Source: Akkermansia muciniphila (GTDB taxonomy: Bacteria > Verrucomicrobiota > Verrucomicrobiia > Verrucomicrobiales > V1-33). From it: a stretch of 64,000 bases of DNA. Positions 17,913 to 26,378 of the stretch are shown one piece after another (position 1 is the first letter of the stretch; the number at the start of each line of letters is the position of its first letter). Below the pieces are notes generated by a model. It saw nothing but the letters and a program-made list of their open reading frames with translations. It did not search any database and was not told the DNA's origin. The stretch is from the NCBI GenBank assembly GCA_945861415.1, contig CAMAUV010000011.1:18024-82023 (forward strand), given 5' to 3'. A program made the translations under genes and the position numbers.

Positions 17913-18488
17913 ATGAACTTTCTCCTTCCGGAAACCACCTTCATCGAACCCTTCAGTGTGGACATCGATCTCGCCGCCGGCGTGATGAAGGATCCCGCGA
18001 GCCGACTCACGCGCCGCGCCTCCGACATGCGCGGATACTATCGTGATGCGGCGGCGCTGGACGCGCTCATCGCGGACGGCGATCCCGTGCACTACGAAGT
18101 CTTCGAGCGTGCGGTGCCGCATGAGTACGGGCACCTCATGTATTGCATCAGTGATCTGAAGCCCGGCTGTGTCGGCGATGAGTGCTTCATGACCAAAGGG
18201 CACTATCACACGCGCATCAATACCGGCGAGATTTACCTCGCGCTGCGCGGACGCGGGTTCATGATGATGAAAACGGCGGACGGTCAGTGCCGGTGGGAGG
18301 AGTTCGTGCCGGGACGCATGGTTTATGTTCCGCCCTACTGGGGACACCGCAGCATCAACACCGGCGACGAGCCGCTCATCTCCTTCTGCGTCTATCCCGG
18401 CGACGCCGGCCACAACTACGGCGACATCGAGCGCGAGGGATTTCCGAAACGGGTGTTTCACCGCGGCGGTCAAATCATTGTCGAGTGA
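17913..18488 (+). CDS. Cupin-type glucose-6-phosphate isomerase
   Basis: A 191-residue cupin. The metal site is visible in TKGHYHTRINTGEIYLALRG (two His and a Glu) and the later His in PPYWGHRSINTG, which is the archaeal-type phosphoglucose isomerase pattern. These enzymes interconvert glucose-6-phosphate and fructose-6-phosphate with a metal; relatives act on other sugar phosphates. It sits 28 bases after the AroE-like gene and 3 bases before the hydroxyacid dehydrogenase. In a catabolic operon it may isomerise a phosphorylated pathway intermediate and need not serve central glycolysis. The long antisense frame across this gene is a shadow. Confidence 0.8.
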   Translation: MNFLLPETTFIEPFSVDIDLAAGVMKDPASRLTRRASDMRGYYRDAAALDALIADGDPVHYEVFERAVPHEYGHLMYCISDLKPGCVGDECFMTKGHYHTRINTGEIYLALRGRGFMMMKTADGQCRWEEFVPGRMVYVPPYWGHRSINTGDEPLISFCVYPGDAGHNYGDIEREGFPKRVFHRGGQIIVE

Positions 18489-18491
18489 ATC

Positions 18492-19421
18492 ATGAAAGTT
18501 CTTGTCACTCCGCGCTCCGTCACGCGCAGCGGCCATGCGTCGCTGGATAAATTGCGCGCCGCCGGCTGCGAGGTTGTGTTCTGTAAGCCCGGACAGCAGC
18601 CTGACGAATCGGAACTCTGCGCCCTGCTCCCGGGATGCGCCGGTTACCTCGCCGGCGTGGAACCCGTCACCGCCCGGGTGCTGGACGCAGCAGTCGATCT
18701 TCGCGCCATCAGCCGCAACGGCACCGGAGTGGACAACATTGATCTCGCCGCCGCCGCCGCGCGCGGCATCGCTGTGCTGCGAGCCGATGGTGCGAATGCG
18801 CGCGGAGTCGCGGAACTCACCCTCGCCCACCTGCTAGCGCTGGCGCGCGGTCTCGCGCCGGCTGATTCCGCTTTGAAACGCGGCGCATGGGAGCGCGGCT
18901 CTGCCGGCATGGAAATAGAAGGCAGAACGCTCGGCCTCATCGGCTGCGGCCGCGTCGGGCGGCTGGTCGCGCGCATGGCGCTTGGCTGCGATATGCGCGT
19001 GGTCGCCTTTGATGCGTTTCCCGACGCCGGTTTCCAGCCCGGCGCGGGATTTCGATTTACCGGATACGATGAAGTCGTCTCCACCGCCGATTTCCTCAGC
19101 CTGCACTGCCCGCCTAACGCTGACGGCACGCCGGTTCTGACTGCCGCTGCCGTGGAGCTGATGAAGCCGGGCGCGCTGCTCATCAACACCGCGCGCTACG
19201 ATGTTTTCGATCCCGCCGCCGTGCTCGCCGCGCTCGATTCCGACCGCCTCGCAGGGGTCGCGCTCGATGCGTTCGACACCGAGCCTCCTACCGATCAGCG
19301 TCTCGTGCAGCATCCGAAAGTCCTCTCCACGCCCCACATCGGCGGCTACACCCGGGAGAGTATCGACCGGGCGATGATCGGTGCGGTAGAAAACCTCCTG
19401 GAGGCGCTGGTTGGTGTATAG
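18492..19421 (+). CDS. D-isomer 2-hydroxyacid dehydrogenase (phosphoglycerate dehydrogenase-like)
   Basis: A 309-residue protein with the NAD-binding motif TLGLIGCGRVGRLVARMAL and the catalytic set Arg (LLINTARYDVF), Glu (DAFDTEPP) and His (STPHIGGYTRES). There is no C-terminal ACT domain, so it is a short catabolic-type member and not a full serine-biosynthesis SerA. It probably reduces or oxidises a 2-hydroxy or 2-keto acid formed late in the pathway. It ends the plus operon. Its TAG stop (19419-19421) lies inside the left arm of the hairpin that separates it from the convergent regulator gene. Confidence 0.85.
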   Translation: MKVLVTPRSVTRSGHASLDKLRAAGCEVVFCKPGQQPDESELCALLPGCAGYLAGVEPVTARVLDAAVDLRAISRNGTGVDNIDLAAAAARGIAVLRADGANARGVAELTLAHLLALARGLAPADSALKRGAWERGSAGMEIEGRTLGLIGCGRVGRLVARMALGCDMRVVAFDAFPDAGFQPGAGFRFTGYDEVVSTADFLSLHCPPNADGTPVLTAAAVELMKPGALLINTARYDVFDPAAVLAALDSDRLAGVALDAFDTEPPTDQRLVQHPKVLSTPHIGGYTRESIDRAMIGAVENLLEALVGV

Positions 19422-19561
19422 GCTTCAGCCGATCAGCCTTCCCCGCGGCGAAGCCGCCACTTCTCAACTCAATGCTCGCCGAGCGACGTGGAGTTGTTCC
19501 AATTCAGAAGAAGTGTGGCGGCTGCGCCGCAGTTTGGTTTAGATCGGCTGAAGCCTATACA
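19415..19561. terminator. Long imperfect hairpin between convergent genes
   Basis: A 20-bp perfect inverted repeat has arms at 19415-19434 and 19542-19561. Inside it is a second pair at 19445-19460 and 19515-19530 (15 of 16 match), and a third short pair (CAACTC/GAGTTG) near the loop. The whole 147-bp stretch can fold into one long, bulged hairpin. It starts within the last codons of the hydroxyacid dehydrogenase and ends 18 bases before the regulator gene's stop. It may be a bidirectional terminator or mRNA-stabilising structure; the size and nested arms also fit a small repeat element. No U-tract follows either arm. Confidence 0.6.
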
Positions 19562-19579
19562 TCAACACCAGCACCAACC

Positions 19580-20746
19580 TCACTTTCCCTTTCCATAGCG
19601 GCGGCGGTATTCGCCCGGGCTGGTGCCGGTCTGCTTCTTGAAGAAGCGGCACATGTATTCGTGGTAATCGAAACCGCTTTGCTCGGCGACCACCGGCAGG
19701 GTGTAGTCCGTCTCCACCAGCAACTGCTTCACGCGGCGCAGGCGGATTTCATGCACCTGTTCCATGGGCGTATGGCCGGTCAGGGCGCGGAACTTCTTCT
19801 CGAGGGCACGGCGGGAAAGGCCGGACGCCCTCGCAATGAGAGCGCCGTCGATTTCGCGGCAGGCGTTTTCGCGGATGAAGCGGATGGCCTTGGACACCTG
19901 CGCATCCTTCACGGCGATCACGTCCGAAGACTGCCGCACCACCACTGCTCCAGGTTCGAAGAAGTAGTTCGCCGCGGGAATTTTTTCGCCTCGCATCATC
20001 CGGTCGAGCAGCGCGGCGGCTTCGTAGCCGAGCTTTTGAGCATTCTGGTCGAGGCTGGAAAGCGGCGGGCTGGCGAGTTCGCAAAGCACCGGATCGTTGT
20101 CCACGCTCACCACCGCGACATCGTCCGGCACGCAAATGCCAGCGCGGCGGCAGGCATCGAGCACCTGGACGCCCTGGCTGTCGTGCGCCGTCATGACGCC
20201 CGCGGGTTTTGGCAGGGCGTGGAGCCATTTGATGAGTGATGCTTGGGTGCGTTCCCAGTTCTGCGGCTGATCCCATCCTCCGGGCGGCTCGTATTCGCAG
20301 CAGTCGCCGCCATGCTGCGCCACATGCGCCGAAAACACGGCAAACCGGTCTCGTTCCCAGCGTTTGCCTCCGGCGACTCCGCAGTAGCCGAAATGACGGA
20401 ATCCACGCGACATCAGATGCTCCGCGATGCGCATCGCGATGAGCCGCTGGTTGGGGAATACCGTGGGAAAGGCCGGAGCCTCCTGGAGGTGCCGCAGGCT
20501 CACCACCGGAATGCCTCGCCGCTGAGCGGTCCGGCAAAGCGAGTGATTGAGTCCACGCGTGATGATGCCGTCGCCCTTCCAGCGCGCCAGCCATGCGGGA
20601 TCATCGTCATCCTGCCCGCGCTCCTGGGCAAAGATGCTCCATGGACCGTGCAGCGTAAGATACCTGCTGATTCCCAGCAGGATTTCACGGCCATAAACCT
20701 TGGAGGTTTCGACGATTAGCGCGACATGCGGGGGACGGTTCTCCAT
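19580..20746 (-). CDS. XylR-like AraC regulator with LacI-type sugar-binding domain
   Basis: A 388-residue protein from the ATG at 20746; two upstream in-frame ATGs (20761 and 20833) are less convincing. Residues 5-270 are a LacI/periplasmic-binding-protein-like sensor (VALIVETSKVYGREILLGIS at the start, CVPDDVAVVSVDNDPVL later). Residues 285-388 are an AraC double helix-turn-helix ending CRFFKKQTGTSPGEYRRRYG. This is the architecture of XylR, the xylose activator of enteric bacteria. It lies convergent to the plus sugar operon and probably senses the locus's substrate or intermediate. The candidate target is the divergent control region at 13129-13375. Confidence 0.85.
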   Translation of the reverse strand: MENRPPHVALIVETSKVYGREILLGISRYLTLHGPWSIFAQERGQDDDDPAWLARWKGDGIITRGLNHSLCRTAQRRGIPVVSLRHLQEAPAFPTVFPNQRLIAMRIAEHLMSRGFRHFGYCGVAGGKRWERDRFAVFSAHVAQHGGDCCEYEPPGGWDQPQNWERTQASLIKWLHALPKPAGVMTAHDSQGVQVLDACRRAGICVPDDVAVVSVDNDPVLCELASPPLSSLDQNAQKLGYEAAALLDRMMRGEKIPAANYFFEPGAVVVRQSSDVIAVKDAQVSKAIRFIRENACREIDGALIARASGLSRRALEKKFRALTGHTPMEQVHEIRLRRVKQLLVETDYTLPVVAEQSGFDYHEYMCRFFKKQTGTSPGEYRRRYGKGK

Positions 20747-20874
20747 GCGTGCTTCTGCCATCCTTTGCCTGGCAGTGCAAGAATGAGGCTTCACAATGAG
20801 CGGTGCGCCGTTGTATAAGAAATTGCCCGCCATTGTTCATCGCTCCATTCCTCCGACTCCGCCACACTGACTTC

Positions 20875-23800
20875 ATGATCCGCACCCTTCGCCCATTCAT
20901 CCTCAAGGCGGCGCTACCGGCCTTTGCTTGCGCGCCGCTCACCCTCCGCGCTCAGATCACTTCGCCGCTGGATATCCCCGGCCATGTCCTGTGGCTCGAC
21001 GGCGACGACCTCGATGGCGACGGAAATGTGGACGCGGCGGTCACGGGCACGGCGGTCACGGCGTGGGCCGACAAGTCCTCCGGCATGGGCACGACCTCTG
21101 CATCGCGGACCAACGGGAATCCGCTGCGCGCCGCGTCGGTGAGGGCGGGGCACCATGCGGTGAAGTTCATTGGCGGGTCGCAGGACAAGCTGGACATTCC
21201 CGCGCTCTCGCTTTCCGCGGGATATACTGTCGTGGTCGTGGCGGAGAAATCCGGGAGCTTTGGCGACAGCGGGCACATGCTCTCGGGTCTCAATGCGTCG
21301 GGCACCGATTGCGTGCTCTATCGCCAGGGCGGCGGAAGCTGCCGTTTCTACAGCGGCGGGCCGACGGGGAATACGGACCTCGCGCTGGGCACAATGGCCG
21401 CCGGGGCGTGGACGATGGCCGGAGTGCAGATTTTACCCTCGGGCCAGGATTTCGGGCTGCTGCAGTCGGCGCGCACGGCGATGGAGTGGAATGGCACCGC
21501 AGCGCTCCAGGGTGTGAGGATTGGAAATCTGGACCGCGACACGCCGTCGAGCACGAATCGCGCTGAGGCATGGGATGGACACATCGGCGAGGTCATCATC
21601 TACGACCGGGTACTGACGGCGGCTGAGGTCACGGATCTGCGGCGGTGGCTGAACACCAAATATGCGATCGTGATCGCGGAGCCCACCGGCGCGATGACCC
21701 AGATCGAGACCGGCCACGTCAGCGGCGGCGCGCCGTCCACACTGTTGAATACGTCGGAGCCTGTGAGCAGCGGACGCGTGAATGTGGCGCTCGCCACCCG
21801 TGGCGGCACGGCGTTCGCGCAGGATTTCATCGGGCCGGCGGATCCGCGAAATTTCCGGCCGTTCCGCGCCAACGACGGCCACTACGCCGATGCCCCGGAG
21901 GGCGCTCCGCCCATTCAGGAACCATGGATCGGAGCCACGCTGAGTTCGTTTGTAGGTGTGCGCTTCACTGCGCCGGTGACACTGGACCGCGTGGGCTTTG
22001 AGAACCAGTTCGGAGCCCGCCGCAGCGGACAGTTGATCTTCGAATACACGCGCGACGACCTGTCGGCGGTGCCGGCCCACGTAAACCTCGGGCTCGATCC
22101 CGCGGTGATTAACAGCAAAGCATGGCTGCCGCTCGACCTGCTGCAAATCGCCGACGCCGTGGACACTCGGCATCTTTACTCCTTCGCGCCACTCACTGCC
22201 GTGACGGGCCTTCGCGTGCGCATCAATTCCAGTGCGGCCGAGTTTGCCATGTCGGAACTGGAGGCATGGAGTGCGGTGCCGCCGGCGGTCAGCTACCCCG
22301 GCAGTCCAGCGGCCTTCACGGTACAATTACCGGCGGGCCCGCTGGACCCCGCGCTGCAGGGTGCTACGCCGGCGTCCTTCAGCATCGCGCCCGCACTGCC
22401 GCAAGGCCTGACATTCAGCACGTCGAGCGGACGCATCGCGGGCACACCGACGGTGCTCAGTGCGGCGACGGACTACACGGTCACCGCCAGTTACTCTGGC
22501 GGGACGCAACTCAATGCGACGGTCAATATTGCCGTCGTCGCGCCGAGCCTTGCCGGTTACACCCGCAGTCCGGCGACGTTCACGCGCGGGCGCCTCGCCG
22601 TGCCGGTTGATCCCGTGGTTCTGGGGCCACTGCCGACCGGCTATACCGTCTCGCCGCCACTGCCGGCCGGGCTTTCCCTGGCTCCAACCACGGGCGTCAT
22701 TTCCGGCACTCCGCTCGTCGCCGCGGCGGCGACGCCTTATGCCGTCACGGCGTCGTTCACCGGCTATCCGGGCTCCACTTTCAACCTCACCATCGAAGTG
22801 ATCGAGCCCGCGTGGACGCTCGACATCACGGAAGTCATGTCCGCGAACGACACCATCCTCGCCGACGGCGACGGGCGTTTTTCCGACTGGATCGAACTGC
22901 ACAACTACGGCCCCGCCGCCATCGATCTGAGCGACTGGTCGCTCACGGATTCCGAGGGTTCGCCGCGGAAGTATGTCTTTCCGCCGCGCCTCATCGAGCC
23001 GGGCGGATACCTCGTGGTCTTTGCCTCCAACAACGAGCACGTGGACCCCGCAGGCAATCTGCACACGAACTTCGCGCTGAGCGCCTCCGGTGAATACTGC
23101 GCGCTGATCAGGCCGGACGGCGTGGTTGTCAGGGCAATGACGCTGCCGGCCATGACCGCGGACATTTCCCACGGCACGCCGGACCGCGTGAATTACGGCA
23201 CCTACACGAGTCCCACGCCGGGCGCGGCGAATGGATTCTTCAACGCCGTGTCCGCCGTCGTCACGGCGACACCGCCGGCGCAGGCGTTTGCGGGCACTGT
23301 CACTGTTGCCCTTAGCGCGGCGCTGCCGGCGGGCGGCGTCATCCGCTACACCACCAACGGCAGCGCACCGGTGGTAGCTTCGCCGGCTTACTCCAGCGCT
23401 CTGTCGTTCTCCGTGACGACGAAACTGCGGGCGCGGGTCTTCGCGCCAGGACTGGATCCCGGGCCGGAATTGCGCGCCGATTATCTCAAGCTCGCCGCGG
23501 ACCTCGCCGGCTTCAGCTCCAACCTGCCGCTCGTGCTGCTGCACACCGACGGCGCTATTGCCGGGGCGAGTTCCACGACGCTCACGGGAGCGGGCGGTCA
23601 CTTCATTTCCGCGGATGCCGGTACCGGTCGCGCCGCCGCCGCGGGCCTGCCCGCGCACAGTGGACGCGTGGGCCTGCGGCTGCGCGGGCGCAGTTCGCTC
23701 TCGTTCCCTCAGAAGCAGTACAAGCTGGAAACATGGGACAGTACCGGCCGGGAGGTGAATGCGCCGCTCCTCGGCATGGCTGCGTCCTCCGACTGGGTGC

Positions 23801-25968
23801 TCTCCTCCCCCTACACTGACAAATCACTCATGCGGAATGCCCTGACGTATCTCATGTGGGGCCGCATGGGCTGGCCTACGCTGAACTGGCGTTTCGTCGA
23901 GGTCTTCATCAATGACGACGGCGATTCCCAGTTTTCCTATGCGGACGACTATGTCGGCGTCTATTTGCTCGTGGAACCTCCGGACCTTGACCGCGCGGAA
24001 GAGGACGGGCCGCAGAATACAACCGACGCGGCGCAGATCACCGGCGGGTTTATGGTGGAGACCGGGCCGTCGGATGACGCGGAGTTTTACACCACCGGCA
24101 GCGGCCGTCAGGTCGGTCACAAGCATCGTGATCCCGGTCTCAATAAACTGAACGCCGCGCAAAACGGATGGATTCGCACTTACGCCTCGGATTTCGAGAG
24201 TGCGCTCTACGGCGCGAACTTTGTCCACCCCTCCAACGGCCGGAACTGGCGCAGCTACACGAACATCGCTTCGCAGGTGGACTATCGCATCGCGCGCGAA
24301 TGGGCGCGGAACTTCGACGGCGGCAGCACCTACTGGCATGTGCCGCGCGGCGGCCAGCTCACGATGGGGCCGCTCTGGGACTACAATTGGGCGCTCGGCA
24401 ATGTGAACTACGCTGAGGGCGGCGATCTACCGGGCCACCGCACCGACGGCTGGAATCGCAGCTTCACCAACTTCGGCACATGGGCTCCGTGGTGGCTGCG
24501 CATGGAGCAGGAGGCCGACTGGTGGCAGCAGTTCATCGACCGCTGGAGCGTGCTGCGCGAAACCGTGCTCGCCGACACCGCGGTGAATGCGGAGATAGAT
24601 GCCATCGCCGCGATGCTGGGCGCGGAGGCCGCGAAGCGGAACTTCGCAAAGTGGCCGCAGCTCGGGCGACTCACCGTCATCAGCCCGCCGGGATATGCTG
24701 CGCGCACCACTTATCAGAGCGAAGTGGATTACCTCAAAACCTGGCTGCAGCAGCGCAGCGCGTGGATGGAGTCGCAGTTTCCCCCGCGCCCCGCCTTTAG
24801 CCGCGCGCCAGGCGGCGTGAGCGCCGGCAGCAGCGTAACGCTCACCGCCGCCGCGGGACAGACGATTCACTACATGCTAAACGGCGAGGATCCGCGGCTG
24901 CCCGGCGGCGCGGTGAATCCCGCGGCACTCAGTGTCAGCAGCGGCGGCAGCGTGACCGTCAGCACCTCCGCCATCGTCACCGCGCGGGCGAAAAACGGCG
25001 CCGTATGGGGCGCACCGCGCACCGGAGCCTACGTCACGGGCATCCCCGCAGCACCGGCGTCGCTCGTGCTGACGGAAATCCATTACCATCCCGCCGACCC
25101 GGCCTCCCCCGCGGAACTCGCGGCTATACCCGCCCTGAGCGATGACGATTTCGAGTTTCTTGAACTCCGCAATGTCAGCGCCGGTCCGCTCGATCTCAGC
25201 GGCGCGACCTTCACAGAAAGCGTCCATTTCACTTTCCCCGCCGGCACCGTGCTGGCCGCGGGTGCGCACATCGTGGTGGTGGAAAACGCCACTGCCTTCG
25301 CGCTGCGTTACGGCAATGGCGCGACCATCGCCGGCCAGTTCACCGGCAATCTCGACAACGACGCCGACACCATTGTACTGCGCGCAGTGGACGGCATGGA
25401 ACTGCTCCGCTGCCGCTACGATGAAGACTGGACAGCGCGCGCCGATGGTGCGGGACATTCCCTCAATCTGCGCGATCCCTCCCAGCCGCCCGCTGCCTGG
25501 AGCCGCGCGGCCTCGTGGGCCTTGAGCGCCTCCACCGCCGGTAGTCCGGGCGCGGGCAATGGTCCGGTCTTCACTGACGACTTCACGCTTTGGCGACACA
25601 CGCACTTTTCCGCCACCGCACTCGGCGATCCGCTGCTCAGCGGCCCCGCCGCCGACCCTGACGAAGACGGCTGGCCCAATCTGACGGAATTCGGCCTCAC
25701 CTCTCTCCCGCACTCGTCCGCCTCCCCGCAGCCGCCCGCTCATGTCATCACCGCGAGCGAAGTGGAGTTCACCATCACCCGTCCGCGCCTCGCGCCGGGC
25801 CTGACATGGGGCATCGAGTCCTCCGGCGATCTTGCTGCATGGACTGCCGCTGCGATGGTGGAGGAATTGATCTCGCAGACCGATGCCACCCGGACAGTGC
25901 GCCTGCGCACGCCGCACGCCGGTCCGGCGCGGCAGTACTGGCGGCTGCGCGCGGTGCTCGCGCCGTGA
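20875..25968 (+). CDS. Giant exported LTD/CotH protein with LamG-like N-terminus
   Basis: A 1697-residue protein from the ATG at 20875, which opens a signal peptide ending APLTLRAQ. The domain order is: laminin-G/concanavalin-like fold (about 30-265), a discoidin-like region (to 465), two putative Ig domains of the He_PIG type (470-640, LPQGLTFSTSSGRIAGTP), lamin-tail 1 (645-760), a chitobiase C-terminal-like repeat (795-870), CotH kinase-like domain (875-1230, with KQYKLETW and WDYNWALGN), a second chitobiase-like repeat and lamin-tail 2 (1395-1520), and a short C-terminal sorting-type region. It is transcribed divergently from the XylR-like gene. Function is unknown; it is probably a cell-surface or secreted protein. 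Confidence 0.85.
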   Translation: MIRTLRPFILKAALPAFACAPLTLRAQITSPLDIPGHVLWLDGDDLDGDGNVDAAVTGTAVTAWADKSSGMGTTSASRTNGNPLRAASVRAGHHAVKFIGGSQDKLDIPALSLSAGYTVVVVAEKSGSFGDSGHMLSGLNASGTDCVLYRQGGGSCRFYSGGPTGNTDLALGTMAAGAWTMAGVQILPSGQDFGLLQSARTAMEWNGTAALQGVRIGNLDRDTPSSTNRAEAWDGHIGEVIIYDRVLTAAEVTDLRRWLNTKYAIVIAEPTGAMTQIETGHVSGGAPSTLLNTSEPVSSGRVNVALATRGGTAFAQDFIGPADPRNFRPFRANDGHYADAPEGAPPIQEPWIGATLSSFVGVRFTAPVTLDRVGFENQFGARRSGQLIFEYTRDDLSAVPAHVNLGLDPAVINSKAWLPLDLLQIADAVDTRHLYSFAPLTAVTGLRVRINSSAAEFAMSELEAWSAVPPAVSYPGSPAAFTVQLPAGPLDPALQGATPASFSIAPALPQGLTFSTSSGRIAGTPTVLSAATDYTVTASYSGGTQLNATVNIAVVAPSLAGYTRSPATFTRGRLAVPVDPVVLGPLPTGYTVSPPLPAGLSLAPTTGVISGTPLVAAAATPYAVTASFTGYPGSTFNLTIEVIEPAWTLDITEVMSANDTILADGDGRFSDWIELHNYGPAAIDLSDWSLTDSEGSPRKYVFPPRLIEPGGYLVVFASNNEHVDPAGNLHTNFALSASGEYCALIRPDGVVVRAMTLPAMTADISHGTPDRVNYGTYTSPTPGAANGFFNAVSAVVTATPPAQAFAGTVTVALSAALPAGGVIRYTTNGSAPVVASPAYSSALSFSVTTKLRARVFAPGLDPGPELRADYLKLAADLAGFSSNLPLVLLHTDGAIAGASSTTLTGAGGHFISADAGTGRAAAAGLPAHSGRVGLRLRGRSSLSFPQKQYKLETWDSTGREVNAPLLGMAASSDWVLSSPYTDKSLMRNALTYLMWGRMGWPTLNWRFVEVFINDDGDSQFSYADDYVGVYLLVEPPDLDRAEEDGPQNTTDAAQITGGFMVETGPSDDAEFYTTGSGRQVGHKHRDPGLNKLNAAQNGWIRTYASDFESALYGANFVHPSNGRNWRSYTNIASQVDYRIAREWARNFDGGSTYWHVPRGGQLTMGPLWDYNWALGNVNYAEGGDLPGHRTDGWNRSFTNFGTWAPWWLRMEQEADWWQQFIDRWSVLRETVLADTAVNAEIDAIAAMLGAEAAKRNFAKWPQLGRLTVISPPGYAARTTYQSEVDYLKTWLQQRSAWMESQFPPRPAFSRAPGGVSAGSSVTLTAAAGQTIHYMLNGEDPRLPGGAVNPAALSVSSGGSVTVSTSAIVTARAKNGAVWGAPRTGAYVTGIPAAPASLVLTEIHYHPADPASPAELAAIPALSDDDFEFLELRNVSAGPLDLSGATFTESVHFTFPAGTVLAAGAHIVVVENATAFALRYGNGATIAGQFTGNLDNDADTIVLRAVDGMELLRCRYDEDWTARADGAGHSLNLRDPSQPPAAWSRAASWALSASTAGSPGAGNGPVFTDDFTLWRHTHFSATALGDPLLSGPAADPDEDGWPNLTEFGLTSLPHSSASPQPPAHVITASEVEFTITRPRLAPGLTWGIESSGDLAAWTAAAMVEELISQTDATRTVRLRTPHAGPARQYWRLRAVLAP

Positions 25969-26378
25969 TCATTTGCTGGGCGTGTGCTGCCGGCGTTATT
26001 CGCCCGGGCTGGTGCCGGTTCCCCGCGAAATCGCGTGATGCTTTCGCAGACACTTCGCGATGGCTGCCAAGTGCTCTGGTTCACTGTTCCAGCCGTCGTG
26101 ATTGTAGAGCGCCAGCGGACATCCTAGCTCCCGCGTTCTCTTGACCACGGGAGCAACTGCTGCCGAGATCCCCAAAAGAAGACCGCTTTTTGAAATGCTA
26201 TCGGGCATCGCGGCGGATTGCCGCTGAGTTCCTGCAGGTGTGCCATGGTGGGTGTCCGCAGCGGAGCGGTGATCTAATCCCATAGCCACAGGACCTAGCG
26301 GAGCGAAAAGTTGCATTTCGCCAATTCCCCTGCTGGCGCGGGGCGCAACCGTGGTTAGAGTCAAGGTTCCTAATTGTC
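25969..26378. pseudogene. Gene debris: AraC tail and TIM-barrel isomerase fragment
   Basis: This 410-bp gap has no intact gene. On the minus strand 25969-26019 encodes TGTSPGE, a stop, then RRQHTPSK, the tail of an AraC regulator; 25991-26019 matches the end of the intact XylR-like gene (19602-19630) at 28 of 29 bases, and a TAC-to-TAA change makes the stop. Bases 26029-26178, in the same frame and directly joined, encode SGLLLGISAAV, then KRTRELGCPLALYNHDGW and LAAIAKCLRKHHAI, typical of sugar phosphate isomerase/epimerase barrels. Two unrelated gene fragments are thus fused. The remainder up to 26378 shows nothing I can name beyond the next gene's leader. Confidence 0.6.

Noticed and set aside
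20803..20874. An earlier ATG for the LTD/CotH protein
   Set aside because: The added residues (MRRCIRNCPPLF) do not make a better signal peptide than the start at 20875.
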